A model generated the notes under the pieces. That model did not search any database. It was given only the letters and a program-made list of their open reading frames with translations, and was not told the origin of the DNA. A stretch of 64,000 bases of DNA, taken from contig CM068386.1 in assembly GCA_034770075.1 (NCBI GenBank), positions 87,841,716-87,905,715 on the forward strand, read 5' to 3'. The translations under genes were made by a program, and so were the position numbers. Positions 23,969 to 34,439 of the stretch are shown piece after piece; position 1 is the stretch's first letter; the number at the start of each line of letters is the position of its first letter. This stretch comes from Aralia elata (Eukaryota > Streptophyta > Magnoliopsida > Apiales > Araliaceae).

Positions 23969-24878
23969 AGAATTAATTTTTTTTATCCCTTAATATTTAT
24001 TTATTCGAATTAGTTTTTCAACTCTAATTTTTTTTTTTTAATTTTTTTTCTTTTCAGGATTATCGCAGTGGATCGAAGGAGCGAAAAAAATAAAGATTTT
24101 ATTGTTGCGCTATTCTTGGTATTTTGTATCTTAACTCAAAAACAATAGTAGCTTAGTTTTATTTTTTTTTATTTTTTATTTTTTTTAGTTTTTATTGTTA
24201 GTTAGAAAACTAATTGCCGCATACATGCATTCACTCACGTAGAACACATCTTGTTTAGGTTTTTATTTTATTTTATTTTTTTTTGTCAAATATAAACTGT
24301 GGTGATTGCTGGAGGATTGAGGTACGTCAAATTTCTCTCACTTCGTAATTCACATAGTTTTAGGACATTTTATTTGTTTACGGTTTTTTTTATTTGTGCA
24401 TTCTCATTTGTAATTTAACTTAAGGGCACAACCCATAACAAGATAAGGTGGGGATTTTATCACCCTTCCTTGGCCCACAAACCACCCATTCATTTTGCAT
24501 AACCTTGACCTAATAAAATCAAGTAGACGTTAGCCCCTAGGACTCTCGAGCTCAATTAGGACAAGAAACTCCAAGAGGAAGCTAAATTTTTAATTAATCA
24601 AACTACTGGTGTCTAGGCAAGTGGTTCAAAAGGCAAACGCCTAAAGAACGTGTGGTTATTTAATTAGTCACCGTACCCACGGAGAGACTCCCACCGTTCT
24701 TACACTTACCTGGCTAGTGGTGTGATTAATTTCAAATTTTGTGGACCTTAAGGTGTAACTTGGAACAGTTAGGAGCTGTCTAGATTTTATTTAGGTTGAC
24801 CGTAGAAGAATTAGGATATTTATTTATTTTTAATTTTTTTTCCTTTTGTGCGACTTTCATGGTTAGTTTATTTGTCTT
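23969..24878 (+). other. Leader region of the non-autonomous Athila element
   Basis: A 900-bp untranslated leader, T-rich at first and then ordinary composition. No open frame of note and no splice signal that I would trust. Confidence 0.5.
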
Positions 24879-24893
24879 GTGATTTGTGGAAAG

Positions 24894-26189
24894 ATGGACT
24901 CCTATTATAGTTGGAATAATAATTATGCTTGGAATCAAGAACCCTATGAAAATTTTAATGCACACCAAGTAAATCAATTTTTTCCAACTTATGAAAATCC
25001 TTATCTAAGTTCATATCCATATCCATATCCATATTCGGATCCAGAACCTCAATATCCACATGAATTTTCAAATGAAGAAGAGGAAAGATTCAATACCTTA
25101 GAGAAATTCATACAAAACACGAATCAAGCTATATCTCGTCTAGAAATTCAAATGAGTCGGTTAGCCACCATAATAAATGAACAAGAGGTGGATGAATTTT
25201 CTAGTGACTCTAAGGTTAATTTTGAAAATCATGATGATTGTGGAAATGATGAGGAAAATGAAAATTTTGGATTTAATTCTACACCCTTTGAGTCAAGCCA
25301 ATTTGAGGAGTCTAAAAATTATGAGTCTATGCCTAAAATTGATCATGTCACATTTAATGAGTCGGTTGAAAAAGTCTATAAGCCTAAAGTTCCATATCCT
25401 GAAAGACTTATTCCTAAAAAACAACCGAGTGATTTTGTAGACCAGCCCATAAAAGTAAACATGATCCAAGAGTTGTCTATGACTCAAGAAATGAATGAAA
25501 ATAGACTCGTGATTAAAGATGATCCAATTGATTTTTTCTTAAATCACCTTGACCAAAAGTGGAATGAATCTGAATATTTAGATAAGGTTAATGAGATGTT
25601 GAGATCCACTTCACATAAGTCGCCCAATACATTTGAACCAATTCGTCCACACTTTGAGCATATTAGTGAATATTTTCCCGAGGTAGACTTTAAACATAAC
25701 TGTGATGAAAATTATGACTATTTTCAATTTCCTAGACCTCCGGAAAATCATGAAAAGACCACATTCATTTGCCCATTTGTATTATTCATTTGTAGTCACA
25801 TACTTTTTAGGATATATGAAATTCGTAGGTATGTACATTTGTTTTCTTTTTCACCACATTTTCTTGCAGAACAACCTGCCCCGCATACAAGGTACAATTT
25901 TTTCACATCTTTGTTCTCTATTTTTCATTTGCATACATTGAGGACAATGCATGATTTAGGTATGGGGGGAGTTTGTATTATAGTATTAGATTTTTTTTTT
26001 TTTTTTATGAATTTAGGAAAAATTAAAAAATTTATAGTATTAGATATATTTTTTTTTCCTTTTGTTTTTTTTTATTTATTTATTTTTTTTTATTTTTTTT
26101 TTCTTTTTGTTTTTTTTTTTTTTTTATTTTTAGGAAAATTTTTAAGATTTTTTTTTGTTTTAAAAAAAATTTTAAAAAAATTTGTTTGA
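24894..26189 (+). CDS. Internal ORF of the non-autonomous Athila-type element (gag-like remnant)
   Basis: The open frame starts at MDSYYSWNNN (24894). An upstream in-frame ATG at 24879 adds five residues. The first 60 residues are Tyr/Asn/Pro-rich with a SYPYPYPYSD repeat. A predicted coiled coil follows (EEERFNTLEKFIQNTNQAIS through IQMSRLATIINEQ), as in the region before the protease of Athila gag. Next comes an acidic linker and YPERLIPKKQP. Near residue 290 the words HEKTTFICPF match the reverse-transcriptase strand EKTTFTCPF of Athila, suggesting that a pol scrap was joined in. The last 80 residues are Phe-rich translation of T runs and probably not meaningful. No protease, RT or integrase active site is present, so mobility would need help from another element. 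Confidence 0.6.
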   Translation: MDSYYSWNNNYAWNQEPYENFNAHQVNQFFPTYENPYLSSYPYPYPYSDPEPQYPHEFSNEEEERFNTLEKFIQNTNQAISRLEIQMSRLATIINEQEVDEFSSDSKVNFENHDDCGNDEENENFGFNSTPFESSQFEESKNYESMPKIDHVTFNESVEKVYKPKVPYPERLIPKKQPSDFVDQPIKVNMIQELSMTQEMNENRLVIKDDPIDFFLNHLDQKWNESEYLDKVNEMLRSTSHKSPNTFEPIRPHFEHISEYFPEVDFKHNCDENYDYFQFPRPPENHEKTTFICPFVLFICSHILFRIYEIRRYVHLFSFSPHFLAEQPAPHTRYNFFTSLFSIFHLHTLRTMHDLGMGGVCIIVLDFFFFFMNLGKIKKFIVLDIFFFPFVFFYLFIFFYFFFLFVFFFFLFLGKFLRFFFVLKKILKKFV

Positions 26190-27242
26190 CTTTTTGTGAG
26201 TTGGATTAATTCTAATAAGTATCTGTGGAGCAGAACTCATGCGTAATATTAAAAGATTTAGAACTCTTGAACCTTTGATAAGATACAAAATCTTAGTTCG
26301 AAACACCATCTTGAGTAAAATAAAGTTCCTAAGCATTTTTGCACTTCACGTTCGCACTAACTCTTAGTTGTGGGGTATAAACTATGATTTGAGCAATTTC
26401 AAGAAAAAAAAGAGAGAAAAAATTTGAAGAAAAAAGAAAAAGAAAAGTTGGAAAAAAGTTGAAAAGAAATAAATAATTGCTTCAATGTCCATTGAACGAA
26501 ATAACTGGGTATCCAAGCCTCAGGAAGCATCGATATTCACGCTGAAAAGTGTGATGGATATAAGCAGCTTGACTAGTCAAATTTTGTGGCCTTTGTTACT
26601 CGAGTTAGTAAGCCCTTAGGGGTGTCTCTACACCTAGTGCCCTAAAGCCAACTGGTTTGAGAGTCATTGGTCCAACGCTCGCTACATGGGTAACTCTGAA
26701 AAGCCTAAGAAAATGAGACATTGCACAAGTCAAGAAAAAAAAAAGGAAAAAAAAAGAATGGGAAAATGGAAAAAAGAAGAAGAAAAGAAAAAGAAAAATG
26801 AGGTTGCTTGATTTTCATGGTAAAAATTCCTACTAAGAGTTACATCACATACACAATGCATGCATCATATGGAATTAATTTTATGAAAGATGGTGTCTAG
26901 AATGAAGATTGAGTATTTTTGATAAGGTGAAAATGTGATTTTGAATTTGATTTTGCTTATGTATAATGCCCATGTATACTTAGAAGTTTTCTTTCGATTT
27001 CATAATTTGTTGAACCCAAAAATATTTTATTTTGAAATTTTGAAATTTGAATTTTGTGGGTATATTCACTGCAAACCCTCACGAGACACAACTCGTCCAC
27101 TTGGGGTAACCTTGGGGTTTAAAGGCTTGTTGCACATGCTAAGTGCAATCGTGTTTCCTACGAAAATGGGGTAGTATAGTTTTTGTTTTTATTTATTTTT
27201 TATTTTACTCGAGGACGAGCAAAAGCTAGGTATGGGGGTATT
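25930..27242 (+). other. 3' region of the non-autonomous element, with two polypurine-tract-like sites
   Basis: TTGAGGACAATGCATGATTT followed by GGTATGGGGGGAG (near 25935-25972) looks like the internal polypurine tract seen after pol in Athila relatives. The terminal one, GGTATGGGGGTATT, ends at the right LTR (27242) after CGAGGACGAGCAAAAGCT. Between them are long T runs (25990-26190) and A/G-rich tracts (26400-26475, 26730-26800) and no convincing gene. Confidence 0.6.
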
Positions 27243-28426
27243 TGATAAGCACATAATTCATACATTTTATTATCCCTAATTTTGTCCTTTTAATTATATT
27301 AGTTTATTAAATTAATATGTTTTATTTTATTTTGTAGGATTTAATATTTTGTTGCAATAAAGTCAAAATCTTGGTAATCAAGCAATATTTAATGCTCTTA
27401 TTCATGTAAAGAAATATCCAAGAAGAATTCTACAAGGAAAAGGAAGGAGGTAAAACAATCTTGGTGTGCAAGTCAAATCAAGCAAGAGAAAGGAAAGTCA
27501 ATCTAGAAGATATCTTTGAGAAAGTTGATTGCCACTAGGAAGTTGAAACCTACATGGAAAGGGACTCTTGAGAGATTACCATCTAGAGATTGAAATCAAA
27601 AAGGAAATAAAAGAGGCCAAGTTCAATGAATGTAAATTAGGGCACAAATTTATTTTCCCTATAAATAGGTCTCTTGTTTTAGAGAGAAGGAGGTGCTAGT
27701 TTAGGTTAGGAGTAGAAGTAAATTAAATTATTTTTCATTGTACGTTTGTTGGATGATTGTTAATTTAAAGGGAGTTTTCTTATTTTATTTTTAATTTTCT
27801 ACTTCTTCTTTATCTTAGTTAGTTTATTTATTCTTTAATGTCTAGTTAATTTTTTTAATCTAGGATGAAGATGAAATTAAATAATTATTCATGATAATAT
27901 ATTTTATCTCTTCTATTATTTATGCTTTTATGTTTAATTGATTTCGCCTTCATGTTTCGTTATTGAAATACCTTCGTTTTATAGTTCTTATGTGATTTTA
28001 AATTAATTAAGAGGTTTTGATAGATTATTGTTAAGATATGAGTTTTTCATAATCCATGCTTGCTCAAAGAAGTTTTGATGGGTTATAGTTAATCCTTAAA
28101 TTTTCATAGTCTATGCTTGCCCACGTTAATTATAAAATTACTAAATTAAAGGGAAGGGAGATCAAAATCATAATTAAGTTATAAAAATAGAAAAGATTGA
28201 ATTACTTGTTATGTTTATTATTTAATGGATTCGAATTCCTAGATTGCTTCCTTATTATTAGTTAGTTTAATTATAGTTAATTGATTCTCAATCTTTATTT
28301 CTAATTCGCCTAAAATAGATATTAAGGATATATTAAAATTAATCTAGTCTTTGTGGGTTCGACCTGTACTTGCCAGTTCTTCAATTTGACGCTGTGCACT
28401 TGCAGTTACATATTTTTATCACATCA
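27243..28426 (+). mobile_element. Right LTR of the young non-autonomous Athila-type element
   Basis: 1184 bp, nearly identical to 22759-23942. It is followed by the GTTTT target duplication and by TGTTTCCAGC, which continues the left-flank host sequence. Confidence 0.95.
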
Positions 28427-28653
28427 GTTTTGTTTCCAGCCGGTTCAAGACAAAAAAGGAAAGGACATTATACTTTAGTAAGGACAAAGGAGGGAGTAAT
28501 AAGCTAGTAATTTATAGCTAGTACTCCCTCACTTGTGCAACTTTGTTTTATTTAAGAGTTTTGCATTGGCATTTCTTTATCAAACCGCTTAACCCTATCT
28601 AAAATAACTAATTTACGATTATCATCTGTACAATATCATCTAAATAATTAATA

Positions 28654-28913
28654 CTCCATCGGTTCTGAATTATAAGATTAATATTGACTTTCAAAATGTT
28701 AATTTAAAACATTTTTAAATTTATAATTAACATGATTTATTTAAATTTTGAAAACAATAAATCTTATTATTAATAGTACTTTTTAGATAGTTTATGATGC
28801 TCATAGTTATATTGACATAAACTAAATGAATTCATATCAATTTTGAGTTTATAGATATTTAAAATTAATTTTTAAATAGTCAATATTAATCTTATAATTT
28901 AGAACAGATGGAG
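28654..28913. mobile_element. Stowaway (Tc1/mariner-type) MITE, 260 bp
   Basis: Ends are CTCCATCGGTTCTGAATTAT on the left and its near-complement ATAATTTAGAACAGATGGAG on the right. They are flanked by TA (28652-28653 and 28914-28915). The inverted repeats extend through AAGATTAATATTGACT (about 40 bp). It is AT-rich and non-coding. Partial relatives lie near 47880-47930 and 49540-49645. Confidence 0.87.
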
Positions 28914-29037
28914 TATCTAATTAACATCTACAATATTCTCTAATACTTCCCCGCGAAAATAAATTTTCCGCTTTTCGAAAAACTGAATATGGAAAAAGAA
29001 GGTTTGAAATCCCATAAAGAGCTAGCATAAGCTCTTG

Positions 29038-29039
<2 letters not shown>

Positions 29040-29098
<59 letters not shown>
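29040..29098. repeat. (TA)n microsatellite, about 58 bp, at the giant MULE's left border
   Basis: An uninterrupted TA run that abuts the left inverted repeat. It may have erased the original target duplication. Confidence 0.93.
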
Positions 29099-29100
<2 letters not shown>

Positions 29101-29105
29101 GGGTC

Positions 29106-29305
29106 TCCATTTATAGCAATCAGTTGCTATGGATACTATTCCAAAGACCATGATTTTAGCGGTTGATCTCGGTAATGCATGAATGGTCGAGATTGGACTC
29201 ATTTTCAGCACAAGAGCTTGTTGCGGCACGAATAAAGACTAACATGCCCCTCATCCCCTCATCTGTCTCATCGCTTACCGGTACAAGCTGTTGTGGTAGC
29301 TAGAG
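29106..29305. repeat. Left terminal inverted repeat of the giant MULE
   Basis: It pairs with 46171-46415. The right copy has roughly 45 bp of extra motif repeats. It contains GAGCTTGTTGCGGCAC (29213-29228) and ACAAGCTGTTGTGG, versions of the palindromic motif repeated inside the element. Confidence 0.8.
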
Positions 29306-30039
29306 CAAATTACTTAAAACGCCCTCATTAGTCAGTTGGCTTAATACTAAAATGCCCTCACTTAACATTCTCCATGCCGCAACAACCTCTTGCGGCAACC
29401 AAAAACATAACCAAAAGAAAACCTAGCCGCCTCCTTAACAGTTCGCAACAACCAAAAGCTAACCAAAATAAGAGAGAAAGAAGAAAAGAAGAAGGACTTG
29501 CCGCAACCAATTTCTATCGATTTTTAGCAACTAAGTTTCCACTCCAACCAAAATAGTTGTAAGATTATTTCTACCAATTTTTGTTTTTAAAAATAAATAA
29601 ATAATGTGATTTATTTTGATAAATTTATTTTAGGCAAATGTTTTCATGTGAACTTGTAGAGAAAATTATTAATTATGTCTATGTATACATATATGCATGT
29701 GATTTTTGATGAAAATTAGTGAGTCATTATGCTTTTGGCTAAATATATGCATGTTATTATGGGATGAAATAGAACGCATATACAAGATGTAAAATTTTAC
29801 TTTTTAAATAGTTGTGGATAATTATTGGGATATTTTTGTGTGTTATTGTTGTTAATTTATTGAGTTATGTTTTGGGAACGCTATATGTACGTGATGATTT
29901 ATTGGGAGAGTATAAAAATAATGTAAATTTTCTTCTTTTAAATTATTGTTAAATGGTCATTTTCTGCTGCTTCAAATATAATTGTTTTACATAATTGTTA
30001 AAATAGTACAAAATGGTTTTATATTATTATTTTTAGGTA

Positions 30040-31400
30040 AAAGATGGACAGCTGGAATTTATGGACTAATTGACCAAAGTGTTCTTTATGACCAACAAAA
30101 TCATGTGTCAGGTGACGTATGTCACGGTAAATATAGGAGAAAGCTAGCCTCAAGTCAGCAAATTGAACAAAAATACAATCAATGGAACTTAACAAAAGCC
30201 TAAAAAACTCTTCTAGATAAATGTGGGTTTGGAGTTTTTAAACACACAATAGTTAGACACCAAACTAACATTGGTCTTGTGTCCGCCTTGGTGGAGAGAT
30301 GGCTGCCAGAGACCAATAGTTTTCATCTAAACTGTGGGGAAATAACAATAACCTTAGAGGATGTCCACTTCATTTTTGGGTTGACGGTGGTGGGCAAACC
30401 CTTAACTTGTCCCCTATTTGACACCTTGTATCTCATTTTAGTTAATGTTTTGGTGCTAAACTAGCGGTTGAATATCAACAATCGAAAAAACAAGGTTCTA
30501 TTTCATTGGTGTGGTTGCAAGAACATTTTAATAATTGTCCTCCTAGAGTGAGTAAGGAAATTATATGCCGATACACAAAGGCCTACATTCTTTGGCTGTG
30601 TGGGGCAATATTGTTCCCTAATAGGTCCAGGAATACTGTTCACCCAAAGTATATGTATTTTATTTCCAACGCTGAAGATTGTGTAATGTATTCTTGGGGG
30701 GGCGGCTGTGTTAGGGTATTTGTATATGGCTTTATATACTGCCAGTAGGAAAGAGGTGAAATATATTAATGGTTGTGTAACGACTGTTACAAGTGTGGGT
30801 CTATAAGCGCGCGTTTAATAGTTGGAAGGCCGAACCCTTAGCCACAATCAGAGTTATGGTTACATAGGGCCATAGCGTGGGCATACTCTTCAACCCACAA
30901 TTACCCTGGTAGACGAGACAATTCCCACCACCATCTGACATTTTACCGAGGGGAGTTAAATGTCCAGCCTTCGTGACAGGTAGTTTGACGTTCTTACATG
31001 AGGTGAGATGATAATGTGAATGGATTTAATTTTAAAGGAAGGTTGTTGGGATCGGGTAGGGTCCCCTTGATCCACTTTGATATCGTGGAAAACCAGATGT
31101 CGGACCGGGTGATGAGACAGTTTGGGTTCCTGTAAAGTATACCCTCTCCGGCTAAAATCACGACGACTTAAGAAAGGCCAAAGATGACGTCGATGATTGC
31201 ATGGCCTTGAGACGAGGGTACATCGTGCATTGGGAGGCTTACATGGATCATCTCGAGAGATAGTAGTATGAGATTTTTAACCAAGTGACACTTGATAAAC
31301 TGCATCGACCTCAACCGGAAGGGGACCTAGACCCTACTTATGAGCCTCGGGCCGTTTACAACCAATATCATCTTATTAACATGGTACAGAAACATCATTC
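30040..31400 (+). pseudogene. Plant mobile domain (PMD, MAIN/MAIL1-like) part of a PMD-Ulp1 gene
   Basis: The reading starts with YGLIDQSVLYDQQNHVS and continues with KCGFGVFKHTIV. The core LVSALVERWLPETNSFHLNC and GEITITLEDVHFIFGLTV (30270-30400) is the signature of the plant mobile domain. After a stop near 30464, SKEIICRYTKAYILWLCGAI and LFPNRS follow (30540-30625). Fragments LHRAIAWAYSS (near 30860) and DRVMRQFGFL (near 31100) close the domain. Several stops and frameshifts make it non-functional. A possible intron runs from GTACAG (31383) to ACATGACAG (31493). PMD proteins occur as host genes and in transposons. Its place inside a MULE marks this as the transposon form. Confidence 0.82.
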
Positions 31401-31489
31401 AGTTTAACTTTTTAGCATTCTAGTGTCATCTATATATATACTTATTGATCTTGTTTATTGTTGCTAATACATATGTTCATCTTACATGA

Positions 31490-32640
31490 CAGGTTGAGAG
31501 TGCAAAGTCCTTACTTGATAAGTGCTTTGCATTTATCTAGATGCCTCCCGATTATGTTCTGGAGAAACAGGGATGGGACCACCATTACGGTGTATACAAC
31601 TTTGACGTAAGGGGACAAAAGGTACCTTAGTAGGGGGGTCCCAATGGTGAAGGACCACACTCCCAATTCTCTCAATTCAAAGAAGAGCAAAGGAAACCAA
31701 CTTATTTTGCACTACAAGAGAGCTACATTCCCACCACCTAGGCATATGTTCCCTCCTACTCATTTGAAGGTGCTTTTGACTTTATAGGGGAGAAGGACCT
31801 TCAACTATAAGATGTGGGAAGACACATCTCTTATGGACGCAAATGGTGCCCAACCAAAAAACTTAGGGGGCACAAGGTCGCGTTCATAAATGAATAATTG
31901 TTTAGGGACATGGTGGTAGATAAAGAGATATTTCCTGTAGCACATCCGTGGAAATGATATACTTTAAACCACGATGAATTATGTGCCATATGCCCTGACG
32001 CCTAGATTTTTGAGCATGTCTTGGACACGTACATGCTGTTACTGTGGGATAAAGAGGACTACTATAGGGAGCGAGGAATTAAAAGGTGGGGCTAATTTGC
32101 TTTCTTGGGGTCGTTCTTCATGCATCTTGGCAAGAACTGTGTGCCCCCCACCGAGGCAAATCGTGGGACGAGTTTTTTCCATCCCTATGTGTACCCGGAT
32201 GTGGGCCCGCCTTTACACGAATGCGACTATATCTTCATGCCGGTGTGTAATCCAAATAATCATTATTTTATCTTGATGTTATTTTCGGTCTCAAAATGGG
32301 CAGTCACCATCCTCCGTTGTATAGTGATACCAAATATATGAAGATCCAGGAAATGTACAAAGAATTCGTTGACGTAGCGATATGTGTAGTAATTGCTATT
32401 GTACTTTCATAAATTCCAAACATTTTCCTGTTAGTAACCAATATTTTTGTACATATAGGTACAACTAATACCATTTTGTTTGCGAATTGGTGATCCAATG
32501 CCCTAGTGGCCCACTTCTGATGTGCGCGTGAACGTACCAAAGAACTGACGTATATAGCATAACATATCAAACTGTGGGATTTTAGTCTGCAAGTACGTCG
32601 ATTATTTCGTCAAGGACAGTGTTACTACGCAAAGAGAATT
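31490..32640 (+). pseudogene. Ulp1/SENP-like C48 cysteine protease part of the PMD-Ulp1 gene
   Basis: Downstream of the mobile domain, broken frames encode a linker (PDYVLEKQGWDHHYGVYNF, RKWCPTKKLRGHKVAF) and then the protease. The piece around 32105-32300 has HECDYIFMPVCNPNNHYFIL, where NHY carries the expected catalytic His. The expected Asp strand, ILRCIVIP, has lost the LDS pattern or is frameshifted. Near 32568 the codons read NCGILVCKYVDYFVKDS, with the catalytic Cys at 32573-32575. Ulp1 proteases remove SUMO-like modifiers. Stops throughout mean this copy is dead. It is on the same strand and in line with the PMD part, so the two were probably one gene. Confidence 0.78.
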
Positions 32641-32929
32641 GGTCCATAGAAGATGTAATGGTCTTTAGATACCGGATTGCATAGGAACTTTACAAACGTC
32701 AATCCAGACTACTTCCAACGGATGAGATATAGGAAATCTTATAGCTTTCATTACATGTTATTCGGAATTGATGATGAAACAATATACATTTGTACATTGC
32801 TTTAATTTTATTGAAAGATGTTTAATGGTAATTTTAATGTTTCGCACTGAATATATGTTTAATGACTATGTATATGTAAATAAGATTATGTTAATATTTT
32901 TAAATTTTACATTGATATAATTATAAGGG

Positions 32930-33260
32930 TTATGTGAATAATAGTAGTTTAGAGTTAAGGAAATGGTTGATATAGTAGTAATGGTTATGTGAATGAGATT
33001 GGTTTAAATTAGTTGATATAATTGTATTTGTTATGTGAGTGTGACTAGTTTAGATTGGTTGATATAATTTGTAATTGTAATGTGAATAATATTAGTTTAA
33101 AGATGAGGAAATGGTTGATATAGTAGTAGTGGTTATGTGAATGAGATTGGTTGATATACTTGTATTTGTTATGTGAATGCAAAATTTTTAGATTGGTTGA
33201 TATAATTTGTAATTGTAATATGAAATTTTGCTTTAGATTGGTTAATAATTGTAAAAGGTA
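32930..33260. repeat. Imperfect 148-bp tandem duplication
   Basis: The unit beginning AATAATAGTAGTTTA at 32937 recurs at 33085 (AATAATATTAGTTTA). Each unit is built from smaller words such as GGTTGATATARTWGTA and TTATGTGAATGAGATTGG. It lies just after the Ulp1 pseudogene. Confidence 0.7.
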
Positions 33261-33324
33261 ATGTGAATGATGTGAGATTGCATTTGCAGTGGGAGCCAAA
33301 AAAAAATTAGCTTATAGTTTACAT

Positions 33325-33615
33325 TTGCTGCAACAAGCTGTTGCGGCAGGGTAGAAAGAAAAAAAAACTAAGTCCCCGAGCTTACAATTTGCATTTACCA
33401 CAACAAGCTGTTGCGACAGGGTAAAAAGAAAAAAAAACTAAGTCCCAATTAGCTTACATTTTGCATTTGCTGCAACAAGCTGTACCGATAGGGTAGAAAG
33501 AAAAAAAAAACTAAGTCCCAATATCTACTGCAACAAGCTGTATCGACAGGCTAGGAAAAATGGGCATCTGCAGGTGCACTGCATTTAATGCAACAACTGT
33601 TGCGGCAGGAGAGGA
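33325..33615. repeat. Five-copy array of the CAACAAGCTGTTGCGGCAG motif
   Basis: CAACAAGCTG occurs at 33331, 33401, 33473 and 33531, and CAACAACTGTTGCGGCAGG at 33591. The spacing is 58-72 bp. Between copies lie conserved spacers (GGGTAGAAAGAAAAAAAAAC and CTAAGTCCC). The motif is close to a palindrome and is also found in both ends of the MULE, which suggests transposase-binding sites. Confidence 0.78.
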
Positions 33616-33799
33616 AATGCATGATAAAGCCTCTTTCACCAGGCTTTTAAACTGGCTTTAAGGAATGAAGACTCTTTCAGCAGGCTTTAAGGCATGCATT
33701 AAGTTTAGCGGCAGGTATGCATGAGTATTATTAATATGAATATTAGTAATATTAATATTAATTAATATTCATATTATTAGTATTAATATTAATATTAGT

Positions 33800-34315
33800 A
33801 CGTACATCAGAAGAAGTGGCTGCGACATTTTTCTAATTGACCAAAGTAAAAAGAGGAAAAGGTGTGAGAAAGAATGGAGTGAGGGCAGGTAGTGGTATTA
33901 ATATTACACATGTATATAAATATTAATATTAGTACTAATAATATTAGTATTAATATGAATATTAATACTAATATTTATATTAATATTAATATTTATATTA
34001 TTAGTATTATTTTTAATATTCATAAATTGAGTATTAATATTTCTATTTTTATTAATATCCTTATGCATGTTTCTTAATTAAATGTTATCATAATTAACGT
34101 AGTGCACTGAATATACATTTATAGATGGAGATGATTATATATGTATATAAAAATTAATATTAATTTTATGAATATTAATATTTATATACATGTATAATAT
34201 TAATACCACTACTTCCACCCTCACTCCATTCTTTCTCAGACCTCATCCTCTTTTTAATTTGGTCAACTAGAAAAATGTCACAACCATCTTGTTCTGATGT
34301 AAGTACTCGTCCTTA
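33800..34315. repeat. Foldback: about 150-bp inverted arms around an AT-rich loop
   Basis: The left arm (about 33800-33955) reads TACATCAGAAGAAGTGGCTG, then TTTTTCTAATTGACCAAAGT and GAAAGAATGGAGTGAGGG. The right arm (about 34150-34315) contains the reverse complement of each with few changes. The loop consists of TAATATTAATATTAG-type words. It lies between the 3' ends of the two convergent MULE genes. Confidence 0.8.
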
Positions 34316-34439
34316 AAAGGAAAAACGTCTTTTTTTCTTTAATCTCTCAATGACATGTCCATACGAATTGTATAAAAAATATAGCATAAATAATGCAATA
34401 TTGAATGTACTAAACTGAGGGCTATTTTTTAGGATCAGG

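Noticed and set aside
25790..26189. Phe-rich end of the internal ORF as a membrane protein
   Set aside because: It comes from runs of T and is unlikely to be selected protein sequence, so I give it no membrane role.
33325..33615. Regularly spaced repeats resembling a CRISPR array
   Set aside because: The spacers between the copies are themselves conserved (GGGTAGAAAG, CTAAGTCCC), the repeats are degenerate, and the context is a plant MULE. It is a transposon-internal array.
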